This document shows, piece after piece, positions 49,343 through 57,866 of a stretch of DNA of 64,000 bases (its first letter is position 1; every line of letters begins with the position of its first letter). Source of the DNA: Bacteroidota bacterium. GTDB lineage: Bacteria > Bacteroidota > Bacteroidia > Chitinophagales > Chitinophagaceae. The position numbers were made by a program, and so were the translations under genes. The stretch covers positions 124,001-188,000 of the forward strand of contig JAKPSI010000018.1 in NCBI GenBank assembly GCA_029555415.1. Reading direction: 5' to 3'. The notes under the pieces were generated by a model, which saw nothing but the letters and a program-made list of their open reading frames with translations, was not told where the DNA came from and ran no database searches.

Positions 49343-49906
49343 TCAGAGTTTTAAAATGAATGGAAGTACAAGATTGGCCACGATGAAACCACCGGCCATG
49401 AAACAGATGGTGGCCACGAGCGAAGGCCACTGCAGATTCGATAATCCCATGATGGAGTGCCCCGATGTGCAGCCACCCGCGTAACGTGTTCCGAAGCCCA
49501 CACAAAAACCACCCACGACCATCAGCACGAATCCTTTCAGGGATAACAATGTTGTCCAGTTGAAAAGATCCTTCGGTGTTTGTGAACTGTAATCATTGAT
49601 GCCATATCCGGAAAGTTCCTGTACCAGCTTAGGGCTCACCTGCACAGGCGCACCTGATGAAAGGAACTGCACCGCGATCCACGCTCCCGCCGCCACACCG
49701 GCCACGAACACCAGATTCCATATCTCCTTTCTCCAGTTATAATTGAAAAAAGAAATACCCACGGGAAAACATGCTGCGCAAATATGCCGGAGCGAGGATG
49801 AGATGCCGAATGTCTTATTGCCCAACAGCAACAGCAAAGGCACCATCAGCCCGATCAGCGGACCTGATACATACCAGGGCCAGGGCTCCATGATCCATTT
49901 TACCAT
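49343..49906 (-). CDS. YeeE/YedE (TsuA-like) sulfur transporter, half-size, first subunit
   Basis: A 187-residue membrane protein with five or so helices. The signature GGFCVGFGTRYAGGCTSGHSIMGLSNLQWPS carries the conserved cysteine of the family. It is the first gene of a three-gene operon (this gene, the second half, TsdA-like), whose genes are 3 and 6 bases apart. A candidate -7 box TAAATTCG lies at 49929-49936. The sequence between the divergent rnhB and this gene is short. Confidence 0.9.
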   Translation of the reverse strand: MVKWIMEPWPWYVSGPLIGLMVPLLLLLGNKTFGISSSLRHICAACFPVGISFFNYNWRKEIWNLVFVAGVAAGAWIAVQFLSSGAPVQVSPKLVQELSGYGINDYSSQTPKDLFNWTTLLSLKGFVLMVVGGFCVGFGTRYAGGCTSGHSIMGLSNLQWPSLVATICFMAGGFIVANLVLPFILKL

Positions 49907-49980
49907 AACAATGATTGAAGGTGAACAGCGAATTTAATGAAAATGCGGCGGGCAGCCATTCCTGTAAGTTCCGAAGCCCT

Positions 49981-49988
49981 TAATTTTG
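49981..49988 (+). promoter_or_regulatory. -7 box TAATTTTG for rnhB
   Basis: A perfect TAnnTTTG downstream of ATG 49937. It supports a start at TTG 50003, 14 bases after the box. TTC at spacing 19 may serve as the -33 element. Confidence 0.45.
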
Positions 49989-50002
49989 GACAAACTTTCA
50001 CC

Positions 50003-50599
50003 TTGCTGCAGCCTTACTTTCAGGAAGAACTTACAGAAGCCGGATGCGATGAAGCCGGCAGAGGCTGTCTGGCCGGACCCGTTTTTGCAGCGGCCGTCAT
50101 CATGCCGCGGGATTTTCATCACTCATTACTCAATGATTCCAAACAAGTGGCCGAAGCGGACCGCGAAACGTTACGCGGTATCATTGAAACCGAAGCCATC
50201 GCCTGGGCCGTAGCCAGTATCAGCAATGAAGAGATCGATCAGATCAATATCCTGCGCGCCTCTTTCAAAGCCATGCACCTGGCACTGGACCAACTGAAGA
50301 AGAAACCACAACTCTTACTGATCGACGGCAATCGTTTCATACCTTACAAAAAGGTCCCCCACCGCTGCATCGTTAAAGGCGATTCCATTTATACTTCTAT
50401 CGCCGCGGCCAGTATACTTGCGAAAACCTATCGCGATGCTTTCATGCGCAAGGTTCATGATGAGTACCCCATGTATGGATGGGACCAGAACAAGGGCTAC
50501 GGCACCGCCTCCCACCGCAAAGCCATGTCCCTGCACGGTCAAAGCCCCTATCACCGCCTCAGCTTCCACCTTAAATCGGAACAGAAAAGCCTGTTCTGA
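50003..50599 (+). CDS. rnhB: Ribonuclease HII
   Basis: A 198-residue RNase HII that removes ribonucleotides from RNA/DNA hybrids. The four carboxylates are visible: D and E in [21 protein letters not shown] in LLIDGNRF and D in [18 protein letters not shown], the [13 protein letters not shown] strand and [11 protein letters not shown] are family blocks. The start is chosen at TTG 50003 (the first codon of [20 protein letters not shown]), because a -7 box lies at 49981-49988 and the length fits the family. The in-frame ATG 49937 would add 22 residues of unlike sequence and is the alternative. Confidence 0.93.
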   Translation: MLQPYFQEELTEAGCDEAGRGCLAGPVFAAAVIMPRDFHHSLLNDSKQVAEADRETLRGIIETEAIAWAVASISNEEIDQINILRASFKAMHLALDQLKKKPQLLLIDGNRFIPYKKVPHRCIVKGDSIYTSIAAASILAKTYRDAFMRKVHDEYPMYGWDQNKGYGTASHRKAMSLHGQSPYHRLSFHLKSEQKSLF

Positions 50600-50684
50600 T
50601 TGTTAAAATTTTCTTAGCGGTTTAAACCTGAAGAAAGGATCCCCGTCCTATACTCAAATCATTTATACATTAAAACCTGACAGT

Positions 50685-50984
50685 ATGAAAAAGATCCTGA
50701 CCCTCGGTTTCGCACTTGCGATATTCACTTTTGCCGCCTCCGCGCAGCTGACAACTCCTGCACAGAAAATGCATAACCGGAAAGCATTTCGCGGCGGACA
50801 GATCACGGCCCCTGAACGTATCCTGCTTGAAAAAGACGCGGTACGCTATCATCATCTGCGCCACAAAGCGCAGCGTGACGGACGTATCACGCCGATGGAA
50901 CGCAGACGTATCAAAATGGCCAAACGCCACGAACGCCGTGAGTTCATCCGTTTCCGCCATAACCGCTTTCACCGCGTACATTAA
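50685..50984 (+). CDS. Small exported, very basic protein with an internal repeat
   Basis: A 99-residue protein with signal peptide (MKKILTLGFALAIFTFAASA). The mature part is dominated by Arg, Lys and His and holds two copies of a G-x-I-T-x-x-E-R motif: GQITAPER at 38-45 and GRITPMER at 66-73. An alternating basic tail (RREFIRFRHNRFHRVH) follows. No family was recognised; a nucleic-acid or surface-anionic-polymer binding role is a guess. A strong terminator lies 46 bases after the stop. It follows rnhB by 85 bases. Confidence 0.72.
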   Translation: MKKILTLGFALAIFTFAASAQLTTPAQKMHNRKAFRGGQITAPERILLEKDAVRYHHLRHKAQRDGRITPMERRRIKMAKRHERREFIRFRHNRFHRVH

Positions 50985-51030
50985 AAGTAGTTTGTGATCT
51001 GTCATATAGAATGAACCTGTGATGTTTGGG

Positions 51031-51057
51031 CCCCGGCGTTAACCGCCGGGGTTTTTT
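51031..51057 (+). terminator. Strong intrinsic terminator after the basic protein
   Basis: CCCCGGCG (51031-51038) pairs with CGCCGGGG (51044-51051) around TTAAC and is followed by six T. Confidence 0.9.
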
Positions 51058-51060
51058 ATA

Positions 51061-51088
51061 TGAAAAATGCCGGCCCATGGCCGGCATT
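51061..51088 (-). terminator. Intrinsic terminator of korB
   Basis: A 10-bp stem of AATGCCGGCC (51066-51075) and GGCCGGCATT (51079-51088). On the minus strand it is followed by TTTTTCA. It lies 23 bases beyond the korB stop and back to back with the + strand terminator. Confidence 0.85.
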
Positions 51089-51110
51089 CAATATGATGAT
51101 AAGTTCATGA

Positions 51111-52139
51111 TCAGCTGATCGTCCACACTTCATTTCCGCGCAGCAGTTTATCGAGGTCAGCGGGTTTGCGTTTCATCGCTTCGTCGATCTGTTCCTGCAT
51201 CTGTACTTCGTAAGTGGGGCGTGATGTTTCATAGAACACACCGAAAGGACGCGGTAGGTGACCTTCGATACGCGGATCATCGAAGATGCGCGTCAGTACC
51301 TGTGCTTTGTACATATCCTTTTCATCGTGTATCCAGCAATCATCCGCGCTGAATCCTTCACCCAGTGTTACCACTTCAGGCTGGAATCCATTCAAACGGA
51401 TACCTTTTTCCTTGTTGGCACCGAACAACAAAGGCTGACCTTGTTCCAGGAACAATGTCTCTTGTGATTTGGTTCCTTTCTCAGTGAAGATCTCGAATGC
51501 ACCATCATTGAAGATGTTACAGTTCTGATAGATCTCCAGGAAGGAAGCACCGCGGTGTCCGTTCGCACGCAGCAACATCGCCTGCAGGTGCTTGGGATCA
51601 CGGTCCATCGTACGGCCAACGAATGTTGCATCCGCACCCATGGCCAGTGCCGCGGGATTGAACGGATGGTCGATGCTGCCCATCGGTGAGGACTTGGTCA
51701 CTTTATTCGCCTCTGATGTCGGGGAGTATTGTCCCTTGGTCAGACCATAGATCTGGTTATTGAAGAGCAGGATATTGAGGTCGATATTCCTGCGCAGCAG
51801 GTGAATGGTATGGTTACCACCGATCGACAGGCTGTCACCGTCACCGGTCACTACCCAAACACTCAGTTCCGGACGGGAAGATTTGAGACCTGATGCCACA
51901 GCGGTCGCGCGACCGTGGATCGAGTGCATCCCGTATGTGTTCATATAATAAGGAAAGCGGCTGCTGCAGCCGATACCGGAGATAATCACGATATTTTCAC
52001 GGGGTATACCCAGCGTGGGCATCACTTTCTGCACCTGTGCAAGGATGGAATAGTCGCCGCATCCGGGGCACCAGCGCACTTCCTGGTCGGTCGCAAAATC
52101 TTTGGCCGTTAATGCAGGGGCTGTAATTGTTTCACTCAT
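51111..52139 (-). CDS. korB: 2-oxoacid:ferredoxin oxidoreductase, beta subunit
   Basis: A 342-residue thiamine diphosphate subunit. Visible are WCPGCGDYSIL, the TPP-binding VTGDGDSLSIGGNHTIHLLRR, NNQIYGLTKGQYSPTS and FVGRTMDRDPKHLQAM. Together with an alpha subunit it decarboxylates 2-oxoglutarate or a similar keto acid using ferredoxin. The alpha subunit gene is absent: the gene upstream is an AhpD-like protein, and downstream is a terminator. The very good promoter at 52156-52186 and this terminator make it monocistronic. Confidence 0.95.
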   Translation of the reverse strand: MSETITAPALTAKDFATDQEVRWCPGCGDYSILAQVQKVMPTLGIPRENIVIISGIGCSSRFPYYMNTYGMHSIHGRATAVASGLKSSRPELSVWVVTGDGDSLSIGGNHTIHLLRRNIDLNILLFNNQIYGLTKGQYSPTSEANKVTKSSPMGSIDHPFNPAALAMGADATFVGRTMDRDPKHLQAMLLRANGHRGASFLEIYQNCNIFNDGAFEIFTEKGTKSQETLFLEQGQPLLFGANKEKGIRLNGFQPEVVTLGEGFSADDCWIHDEKDMYKAQVLTRIFDDPRIEGHLPRPFGVFYETSRPTYEVQMQEQIDEAMKRKPADLDKLLRGNEVWTIS

Positions 52140-52155
52140 AATTCTGGAATATCCG

Positions 52156-52186
52156 CAAATTTAATGAATATCAGCCGTGGAACAAA
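52156..52186 (-). promoter_or_regulatory. Consensus promoter TTTG-N19-TAAATTTG for korB
   Basis: On the minus strand TTTG is at 52183-52186 and TAAATTTG at 52156-52163. The match is perfect in both elements, with a leader of about 12 bases. Confidence 0.85.
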
Positions 52187-52251
52187 GGCCTGAAACAGAT
52201 CATGAAGGCCCGGACAGGCTGATTTTACTCAGGCAAACGGTTGACCTCCGC

Positions 52252-52596
52252 TCAACTCTCCTGCAGCGCCTCCCAATATTCGGCCGCCCGGCGGGTATGG
52301 GGGATCACAATGGTACCGCCCACGATATTCGCCACCGCGAAAACCTCATACATCTGTTCGGTACTGATCCCCAGTTCATGGGATTTTCCCAGATGGTATT
52401 TGATACAATCATCACAACGCAGCACCATGCTGGCCACCAGCCCCAGCAATTCCTTGGTCTTTATATCCAGCGCCCCGGCTTCATACGTATTCGTATCCAG
52501 GTTCCAGAGTCGTTTCATCACCAGATTATTCTTTCCGAGGATCACCGCATTCATGCGCGTTCTGTAATCATTGAATTCCTGTACAAGACTATTCAT
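52252..52596 (-). CDS. Carboxymuconolactone decarboxylase/AhpD-like protein
   Basis: A 114-residue helical protein of the CMD/AhpD superfamily with the redox pair in VLRCDDCIKYHLGKSHELG (CxxC followed by His). The family includes peroxidase-associated disulfide reductases and muconolactone decarboxylases; a CxxCxxxH core favours an alkylhydroperoxidase-type role. The C-terminus (VGGTIVIPHTRRAAEYWE) fits the small single-domain subgroup. Its -7 box TACATTTG is at 52617-52624. Confidence 0.9.
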   Translation of the reverse strand: MNSLVQEFNDYRTRMNAVILGKNNLVMKRLWNLDTNTYEAGALDIKTKELLGLVASMVLRCDDCIKYHLGKSHELGISTEQMYEVFAVANIVGGTIVIPHTRRAAEYWEALQES

Positions 52597-52616
52597 ATCG
52601 TTTTTTATTTTGAACC

Positions 52617-52624
52617 CAAATGTA
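52617..52624 (-). promoter_or_regulatory. -7 box TACATTTG for the AhpD-like gene
   Basis: A perfect TAnnTTTG on the minus strand, 20 bases before the ATG at 52596. No clear TTG -33 was found. Confidence 0.5.
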
Positions 52625-52702
52625 ACACCGGAAGCCCTTTTATCATTTTACGGTTCAATTGAGGTCCTGAATTCGTATTTTCAGTTCTTCAATCCATCCA
52701 AC

Positions 52703-54862
52703 ATGTATAAAGCGCTCGCTCTCGTTCTGATCATCAGTTGCAGCATCCGCCTGCAGGCCCAAACCACTAACGGACCCATTAAAGTGACCGACCTGCTGCA
52801 GGTGAAAAGTGTTACCGGCGTTTCGCTGAGTAAGGACGGCAGCCGGGTAGCTTACACGGTAACTGCAATTGAACCCGATGGCGATTCCAAAGTGGAATAT
52901 AAATACGTCAACCAGATCTGGCTCGTGAATACGGACGGCAAGTCGGCCGCACGCCAGCTGACCAATAAAGAAGGTTCGGCGCAACCGGTTTTCAGTCCGG
53001 ACGGCGCGCAACTGGCATTCGTCAGGACCGGCGACAATGGCAAACCACAGGTATTCATCCTGCCGCTCAACACCGGTGGTGAAGCCATGCAACTGACTAA
53101 ATCGAAATACGGTGCCGGTAATCCCAAGTGGAGCCCCGATGGCAAACAGATCCTCTTCACTTCCGGTATCACCCTGAAAGAATTCCTGAAAGATTCCATA
53201 CTCAACCCCGGAAAAGATGTGCCCGCCTGGCCTTATGAAAAACCCGGATTCCCGAAAAATGAGAACCTGCGCGCCTCTTCAGCCAAAGCCGATCCTGATG
53301 GCAATATGGATGAAGTACGCGCGTATCTGGAGAATGATGTGACCGACCGCAAAGCGCGCGTAATGGATAAACTCAATTTTCAGGATGAGATGGATGTAAG
53401 TGGTGACATGAGTTTCAGCCATGTCTTCATTCAAAACGTCAATGGTGATGGCAAAGCAAAAGCACTGACCTTTGGTTTCAATCGTTTCAGCGCGGCCGAC
53501 TTCACACCTGATGGCAAACAGGTCGTACTGGCAGGTGATATCGATTCATTGCAGCACCCCGACCGCTCACTGGAAAGCGAGATCTTCATCGTCAATACCG
53601 ATGGCAGCGGATTCCGCAAACTACTTGGTGAAGAAGGAAAGAATTTCAATGCGCCGCAGGTCTCTCCCACCGGCAAATGGCTATCCTTTCAGTATGGCGC
53701 TACTTCATTCGTCAGCATTCCCACACTCGCGATCATGCCGCTGAACGGCACCGCGAAAGACATCATCGATATTCCGATGGACCGTACCAAAAGTGGTTAT
53801 AACTGGAGTGCGGATGAAAAATATCTCTACTTCACCGCGCAAAGCAACGGTGGTGCGCCTTTATACAGACTGAACATCGCGACAAAAAAAGTGGAACAAC
53901 TGACCGATGTGAACAGTGGCATCGGCGCTTATGATCTCGCGGGCAACAAACTGGTATTTGTAAAAACAGAAGTAGCAAGTCCCTTTGAATTATATACTGC
54001 GGATGCGGATGCGAAGAACGCGGTACGTCTCAGCAACCTCAATACCACCTGGCTCAGTTCCAAAAAACTCGTGATGCCGGAAAAACACAGTTTCGTGAAT
54101 GAAAAAGGTATGACGATCGAATACTGGGTCATGAAACCCGCGAACTATGAACCCGGTAAGAAATTCCCGCTGCTGCTGGAGATCCATGGTGGTCCTTCCG
54201 CCATGTGGGGACCCGGCGAAAGCTCCATGTGGCATGAGTTCCAGTATTTCTGCAGCAAAGGTTATGGTGTCGTGTACAGCAATCCCCGCGGCAGTGGTGG
54301 TTATGGTCTGGATTTCCTGCGGGGTAATGTGAACGACTGGGGAACCGGTCCCACGAAGGATGTTCTGACCGCCTTGGATAAAACAGTGGCCGAAGGTTGG
54401 GCCGATACTTCCAAACTCCTTGTCACCGGCGGATCCTACGCGGGTTATCTCGTGGCATGGATCATCGCACACGATCATCGTTTCAAAGCAGCATGTTCGC
54501 AGCGTGGTGTGTATGACCTCGCCACATTCTTCGGCGAGGGCAATGCATGGCGACTGGTGCCGAATTATTTCGGCGGCTATCCCTGGGAACCCGCTACCAA
54601 AGCCATCCTGGTGCGTGAATCACCGATCACCTATGTACAGAACATCACCACTCCTTATATCATCTTCCACGGTGACAATGACCGCCGCACCGGTTTCGTG
54701 GGTGGTGAAATGATGTACCGCAGCCTGAAAGTACTGGGCCGTCCGGTGGAATATGTACGTCATCCCGGCGGTACACATGAGCTCACACGCAGCGGTAATA
54801 ATCGCCAGCGTATCGATCAGATGCTGCGCACCTGGGAATTCTTCGAACGCTGGATGCATTAA
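52703..54862 (+). CDS. S9 family peptidase (prolyl oligopeptidase / dipeptidyl aminopeptidase)
   Basis: A 719-residue exported serine peptidase. It has signal peptide ALALVLIISCSIRLQAQ, an N-terminal beta-propeller with WD/TolB-like repeats (AVYSPDG-type: QPVFSPDGAQLAF, PKWSPDGKQILF, AADFTPDGKQVVL), then the C-terminal alpha/beta hydrolase. The catalytic serine is S578 in GGSYAG, with Asp in FHGDNDR and His in HPGGTHEL. It hydrolyses short peptides in the periplasm. The frame opens at 52571 inside the AhpD-like region, but ATG 52703 starts the signal peptide. It is divergent from the AhpD-like gene. Confidence 0.95.
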   Translation: MYKALALVLIISCSIRLQAQTTNGPIKVTDLLQVKSVTGVSLSKDGSRVAYTVTAIEPDGDSKVEYKYVNQIWLVNTDGKSAARQLTNKEGSAQPVFSPDGAQLAFVRTGDNGKPQVFILPLNTGGEAMQLTKSKYGAGNPKWSPDGKQILFTSGITLKEFLKDSILNPGKDVPAWPYEKPGFPKNENLRASSAKADPDGNMDEVRAYLENDVTDRKARVMDKLNFQDEMDVSGDMSFSHVFIQNVNGDGKAKALTFGFNRFSAADFTPDGKQVVLAGDIDSLQHPDRSLESEIFIVNTDGSGFRKLLGEEGKNFNAPQVSPTGKWLSFQYGATSFVSIPTLAIMPLNGTAKDIIDIPMDRTKSGYNWSADEKYLYFTAQSNGGAPLYRLNIATKKVEQLTDVNSGIGAYDLAGNKLVFVKTEVASPFELYTADADAKNAVRLSNLNTTWLSSKKLVMPEKHSFVNEKGMTIEYWVMKPANYEPGKKFPLLLEIHGGPSAMWGPGESSMWHEFQYFCSKGYGVVYSNPRGSGGYGLDFLRGNVNDWGTGPTKDVLTALDKTVAEGWADTSKLLVTGGSYAGYLVAWIIAHDHRFKAACSQRGVYDLATFFGEGNAWRLVPNYFGGYPWEPATKAILVRESPITYVQNITTPYIIFHGDNDRRTGFVGGEMMYRSLKVLGRPVEYVRHPGGTHELTRSGNNRQRIDQMLRTWEFFERWMH

Positions 54863-54920
54863 CATTTTTGCGCATACCACAGGCAGGGAATTCGATACCT
54901 TAGTGTATTAACTCCCCGCT

Positions 54921-56336
54921 ATGGATACACCCGTTTATGATTTCGGAATGATCGGCCTCGGTGTCATGGGCCGCAATCTCTTACTCAATATGGCCGATCA
55001 TGGCTTTGCTGTGTCCGGCTATGATAAGGATCCCGCGAAAGCAAGTCTGCTCGAAAGTGCTGCTACCCCCGGCACCAAAGTGAAAGGCGCAGCCAGTCTC
55101 GCTGAATTCGTTGCCGGATTGAAAACACCGCGCCGCGTCATGATGCTGGTCCCTGCCGGTCCGATCGTGGATGCGGTGACGAATGAGCTCCTTCCCTTAC
55201 TGGAAAAAGATGATATCATCATCGATGGCGGTAACTCGCATTTCACCGATACACAAAGAAGGCTGAACGCATTACAGGATAAACAGGTCCACTTCATCGG
55301 CATGGGTGTCAGTGGTGGTGAAAAAGGCGCGCGCTTCGGACCGAGCATCATGCCCGGAGGCGATGTTAGCGCATGGAAAGCCCTGCAACCCATACTGGAA
55401 GCGGTTTCTGCAAAAGTTGATGGCAGTCCTTGTGTAGCGTACATGGGAAATGGCGCTGCCGGACATTATGTGAAGATGGTGCACAACGGTATCGAATACG
55501 CCACCATGCAACTGATCAGTGAAGTATATGATCTGCTGAAAAGAGGTTGCGGTTTCAGCAATGATGCGTTGCATGAGATCTTCAAACAATGGAATGAAGG
55601 CGAACTCAGATCTTATCTGATCGAGATCACACGGGATATCTTTTTACAGCCTGATGAATTCAGCAAAGAGCGCTTACTGGATATGATCGTTGACAGGGCT
55701 GGTTCCAAAGGGACGGGCAAATGGACCGCGCAGGACGCGATGGACCTCGGCATTCCGGTACCAACGATCGACGTCGCCGTATCCATGCGCGACCTTTCCT
55801 TCTATGCGGAAGAAAGAAAGCAGGCTGCAATACTATATAAACACGTTGTAAGACCGGTCACGGATAAACAATTCACGAAACAGGTACACGATGCTTTATA
55901 CTGTTCCATCCTGCTTTGTTATGCGCAGGGTATCGCACAACTGCAAAAAGCTTCTGTTGATTTGAAAATGGATATACCGGTAGCAGATGTCATCCGCATC
56001 TGGCGTGGCGGTTGTATCATCCGGTCTTCCATTCTGGACCTGATCCTGCCGCTGCTGAAGAAAGATAAAACGGCTACGCACTTGTTATTGCATAAGAAGG
56101 TCGCCCAGCAGATCCGCAAAAGAACGCCTGCATTAAGAAAGGTCGTTCGTCAGGCCGTAGCCTCCCGCATTCCGGCTTCAGCCACCTTGAGTGCATTGAG
56201 TTACCTGGAATCATTCAGCAGTGAAAAACTGCCGGTGAATCTGATCCAGGCACAACGCGATTATTTCGGCGCACATACTTATCAGCGGACCGACCGCGAA
56301 GGAACCTTTCACACGAACTGGCAAAGTGCCGGTTAA
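54921..56336 (+). CDS. gnd: 6-phosphogluconate dehydrogenase, decarboxylating
   Basis: A 471-residue enzyme of the oxidative pentose phosphate pathway: 6-phosphogluconate plus NADP gives ribulose 5-phosphate, CO2 and NADPH. The Rossmann GLGVMGRNLLLNMADHG, DGGNSHFTDTQRR, the substrate-binding GVSGGEKGARFGPSIMPGG, KMVHNGIEYATMQLISE and the C-terminal Gly-rich WRGGCIIRSSILD are all present. It is first in the operon gnd-zwf-pgl, with gaps of about 10 and 2 bases. A candidate -7 box TACCTTAG lies about 25 bases upstream. Confidence 0.97.
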   Translation: MDTPVYDFGMIGLGVMGRNLLLNMADHGFAVSGYDKDPAKASLLESAATPGTKVKGAASLAEFVAGLKTPRRVMMLVPAGPIVDAVTNELLPLLEKDDIIIDGGNSHFTDTQRRLNALQDKQVHFIGMGVSGGEKGARFGPSIMPGGDVSAWKALQPILEAVSAKVDGSPCVAYMGNGAAGHYVKMVHNGIEYATMQLISEVYDLLKRGCGFSNDALHEIFKQWNEGELRSYLIEITRDIFLQPDEFSKERLLDMIVDRAGSKGTGKWTAQDAMDLGIPVPTIDVAVSMRDLSFYAEERKQAAILYKHVVRPVTDKQFTKQVHDALYCSILLCYAQGIAQLQKASVDLKMDIPVADVIRIWRGGCIIRSSILDLILPLLKKDKTATHLLLHKKVAQQIRKRTPALRKVVRQAVASRIPASATLSALSYLESFSSEKLPVNLIQAQRDYFGAHTYQRTDREGTFHTNWQSAG

Positions 56337-56346
56337 AAAATATCAA

Positions 56347-57864
56347 ATGGCGAATACAACATCAATGAAACCCGCAATGCTGTTCATCTTCGGCGGCAGC
56401 GGCGACCTCACCAACCGGAAACTCATTCCGGCACTGTATAATTTATACCTCGACAATTATCTGCCTGCGCAAACACTGATCACCGGTATCGGGCGCACTG
56501 CTTTTGCCAGCCATGATGAATACCGCGCGAAACTGCTGGAAGGTATCCGCGAGTTCTCCCGTAAGCGTGACAATGCGGAGGCAGGCTGGGTTTCTTTTGC
56601 CGCCATGCTGCAGTATTTTGAACTGGACCTGAAAGAGGACAGTACGTATGAAAAGATCGGCGGTCTCATCACGGAGCAGACCAAGCGCCTGAACAATGCA
56701 CCGAATGTGATCTTTTATCTGGCCGTGGCGCCACAACTGGCACCGATGATCGCGCAGAAGCTGGCGCAGCATGGATTGTGTGATGATCCCGAAAGCAGCC
56801 GCATCGTTTTCGAAAAACCATTCGGTTCCGATCTTCCAAGCGCCAAAGAGCTGAACAAATTGCTCGGTGGCCTCTTTGAAGAACAACAGATCTACCGGAT
56901 CGACCATTATCTGGGAAAAGAAACCGTACAGAACATCCTCGCGTTCCGTTTCGCCAATGCCTTATTCGAACCCATCTGGAACAATAATTATATCGATCAT
57001 GTACAGATCACCGCGGCAGAAACCGTTGGCGTGGAGGACAGAGGCGCATATTATGAACAGGCCGGCGCTTTACGTGACATGGTGCAGAACCATGTACTGC
57101 AACTCATTTGTATGATCGCCATGGAGCCTCCCACATCTTTCGGTGCCGATGAGATCCGGAATAAAAAAGTGGATGTGTTGCATGCCATCCGTAAGATCGC
57201 ACGCGAAGAAGCACATGCACATGCGGTGCGCGGACAGTATTCAGCTGGTTGGATCAAAGGAAAAGAAGTAGCCGGATACCGTCAGGAAAAGAATGTGAAT
57301 GAACAATCACCGGTGGAGACGTTTGTAGCCGCGAAATTCCATGTCGACAACTGGCGCTGGCGCGATGTGCCCTTCTATGTTCGTACCGGAAAATACCTTC
57401 ACGAGAAAACGACCATCATCAGTATACAGTTCAAAGAAGCACCGGGCTATTCCTTCCCGGCAGAAGCTGCGGAGACCTGGCGCCCAAACCGTTTAACGAT
57501 CAGCATCCAGCCTGAAATGGACATCCGGCTTCGCTTCCAGGCCAAAAGGCCCGGACCTGAAATGATTCTGAATCCGGTGGACATGGTATTCAGTTATGCG
57601 CAGGCCTATGATGGTAAAGAGCCGGAAGCGTATGAAACCTTACTGGAAGATGTGATCTCCGGCAACCAAACCCTGTTCATGCGTGCCGATCAGGTGGAAG
57701 CCTCCTGGCAGGTGATCAGTCCGATCCTCGAAGCATGGCAGAACAGACCACCGGTCGATTTTCCGAATTATGCACCGGATAGCTGGGGACCTGAAGACGC
57801 GGAAGCGTTAATTGCAAAAGACGGAAGACACTGGACCACATTACCCCCTGTTAATAAAGACTGA
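56347..57864 (+). CDS. zwf: Glucose-6-phosphate 1-dehydrogenase
   Basis: A 505-residue enzyme oxidising glucose 6-phosphate to 6-phosphogluconolactone with NADP. It has the Rossmann GGSGDLTNRKLIPALYNLY, the catalytic RIDHYLGKETVQNILAFRF, and YYEQAGALRDMVQNHVLQL. The frame begins with GTG at 56326, overlapping gnd, but ATG 56347 (MANTTSMKPAMLFIFGG), 10 bases after the gnd stop, is the better start. It is second in the gnd-zwf-pgl operon. Confidence 0.96.
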   Translation: MANTTSMKPAMLFIFGGSGDLTNRKLIPALYNLYLDNYLPAQTLITGIGRTAFASHDEYRAKLLEGIREFSRKRDNAEAGWVSFAAMLQYFELDLKEDSTYEKIGGLITEQTKRLNNAPNVIFYLAVAPQLAPMIAQKLAQHGLCDDPESSRIVFEKPFGSDLPSAKELNKLLGGLFEEQQIYRIDHYLGKETVQNILAFRFANALFEPIWNNNYIDHVQITAAETVGVEDRGAYYEQAGALRDMVQNHVLQLICMIAMEPPTSFGADEIRNKKVDVLHAIRKIAREEAHAHAVRGQYSAGWIKGKEVAGYRQEKNVNEQSPVETFVAAKFHVDNWRWRDVPFYVRTGKYLHEKTTIISIQFKEAPGYSFPAEAAETWRPNRLTISIQPEMDIRLRFQAKRPGPEMILNPVDMVFSYAQAYDGKEPEAYETLLEDVISGNQTLFMRADQVEASWQVISPILEAWQNRPPVDFPNYAPDSWGPEDAEALIAKDGRHWTTLPPVNKD

Positions 57865-57866
57865 TC

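Noticed and set aside
52571-52702. 44-residue N-terminal extension of the S9 peptidase
   Set aside because: It overlaps the divergent AhpD-like gene, and the signal peptide begins at ATG 52703.
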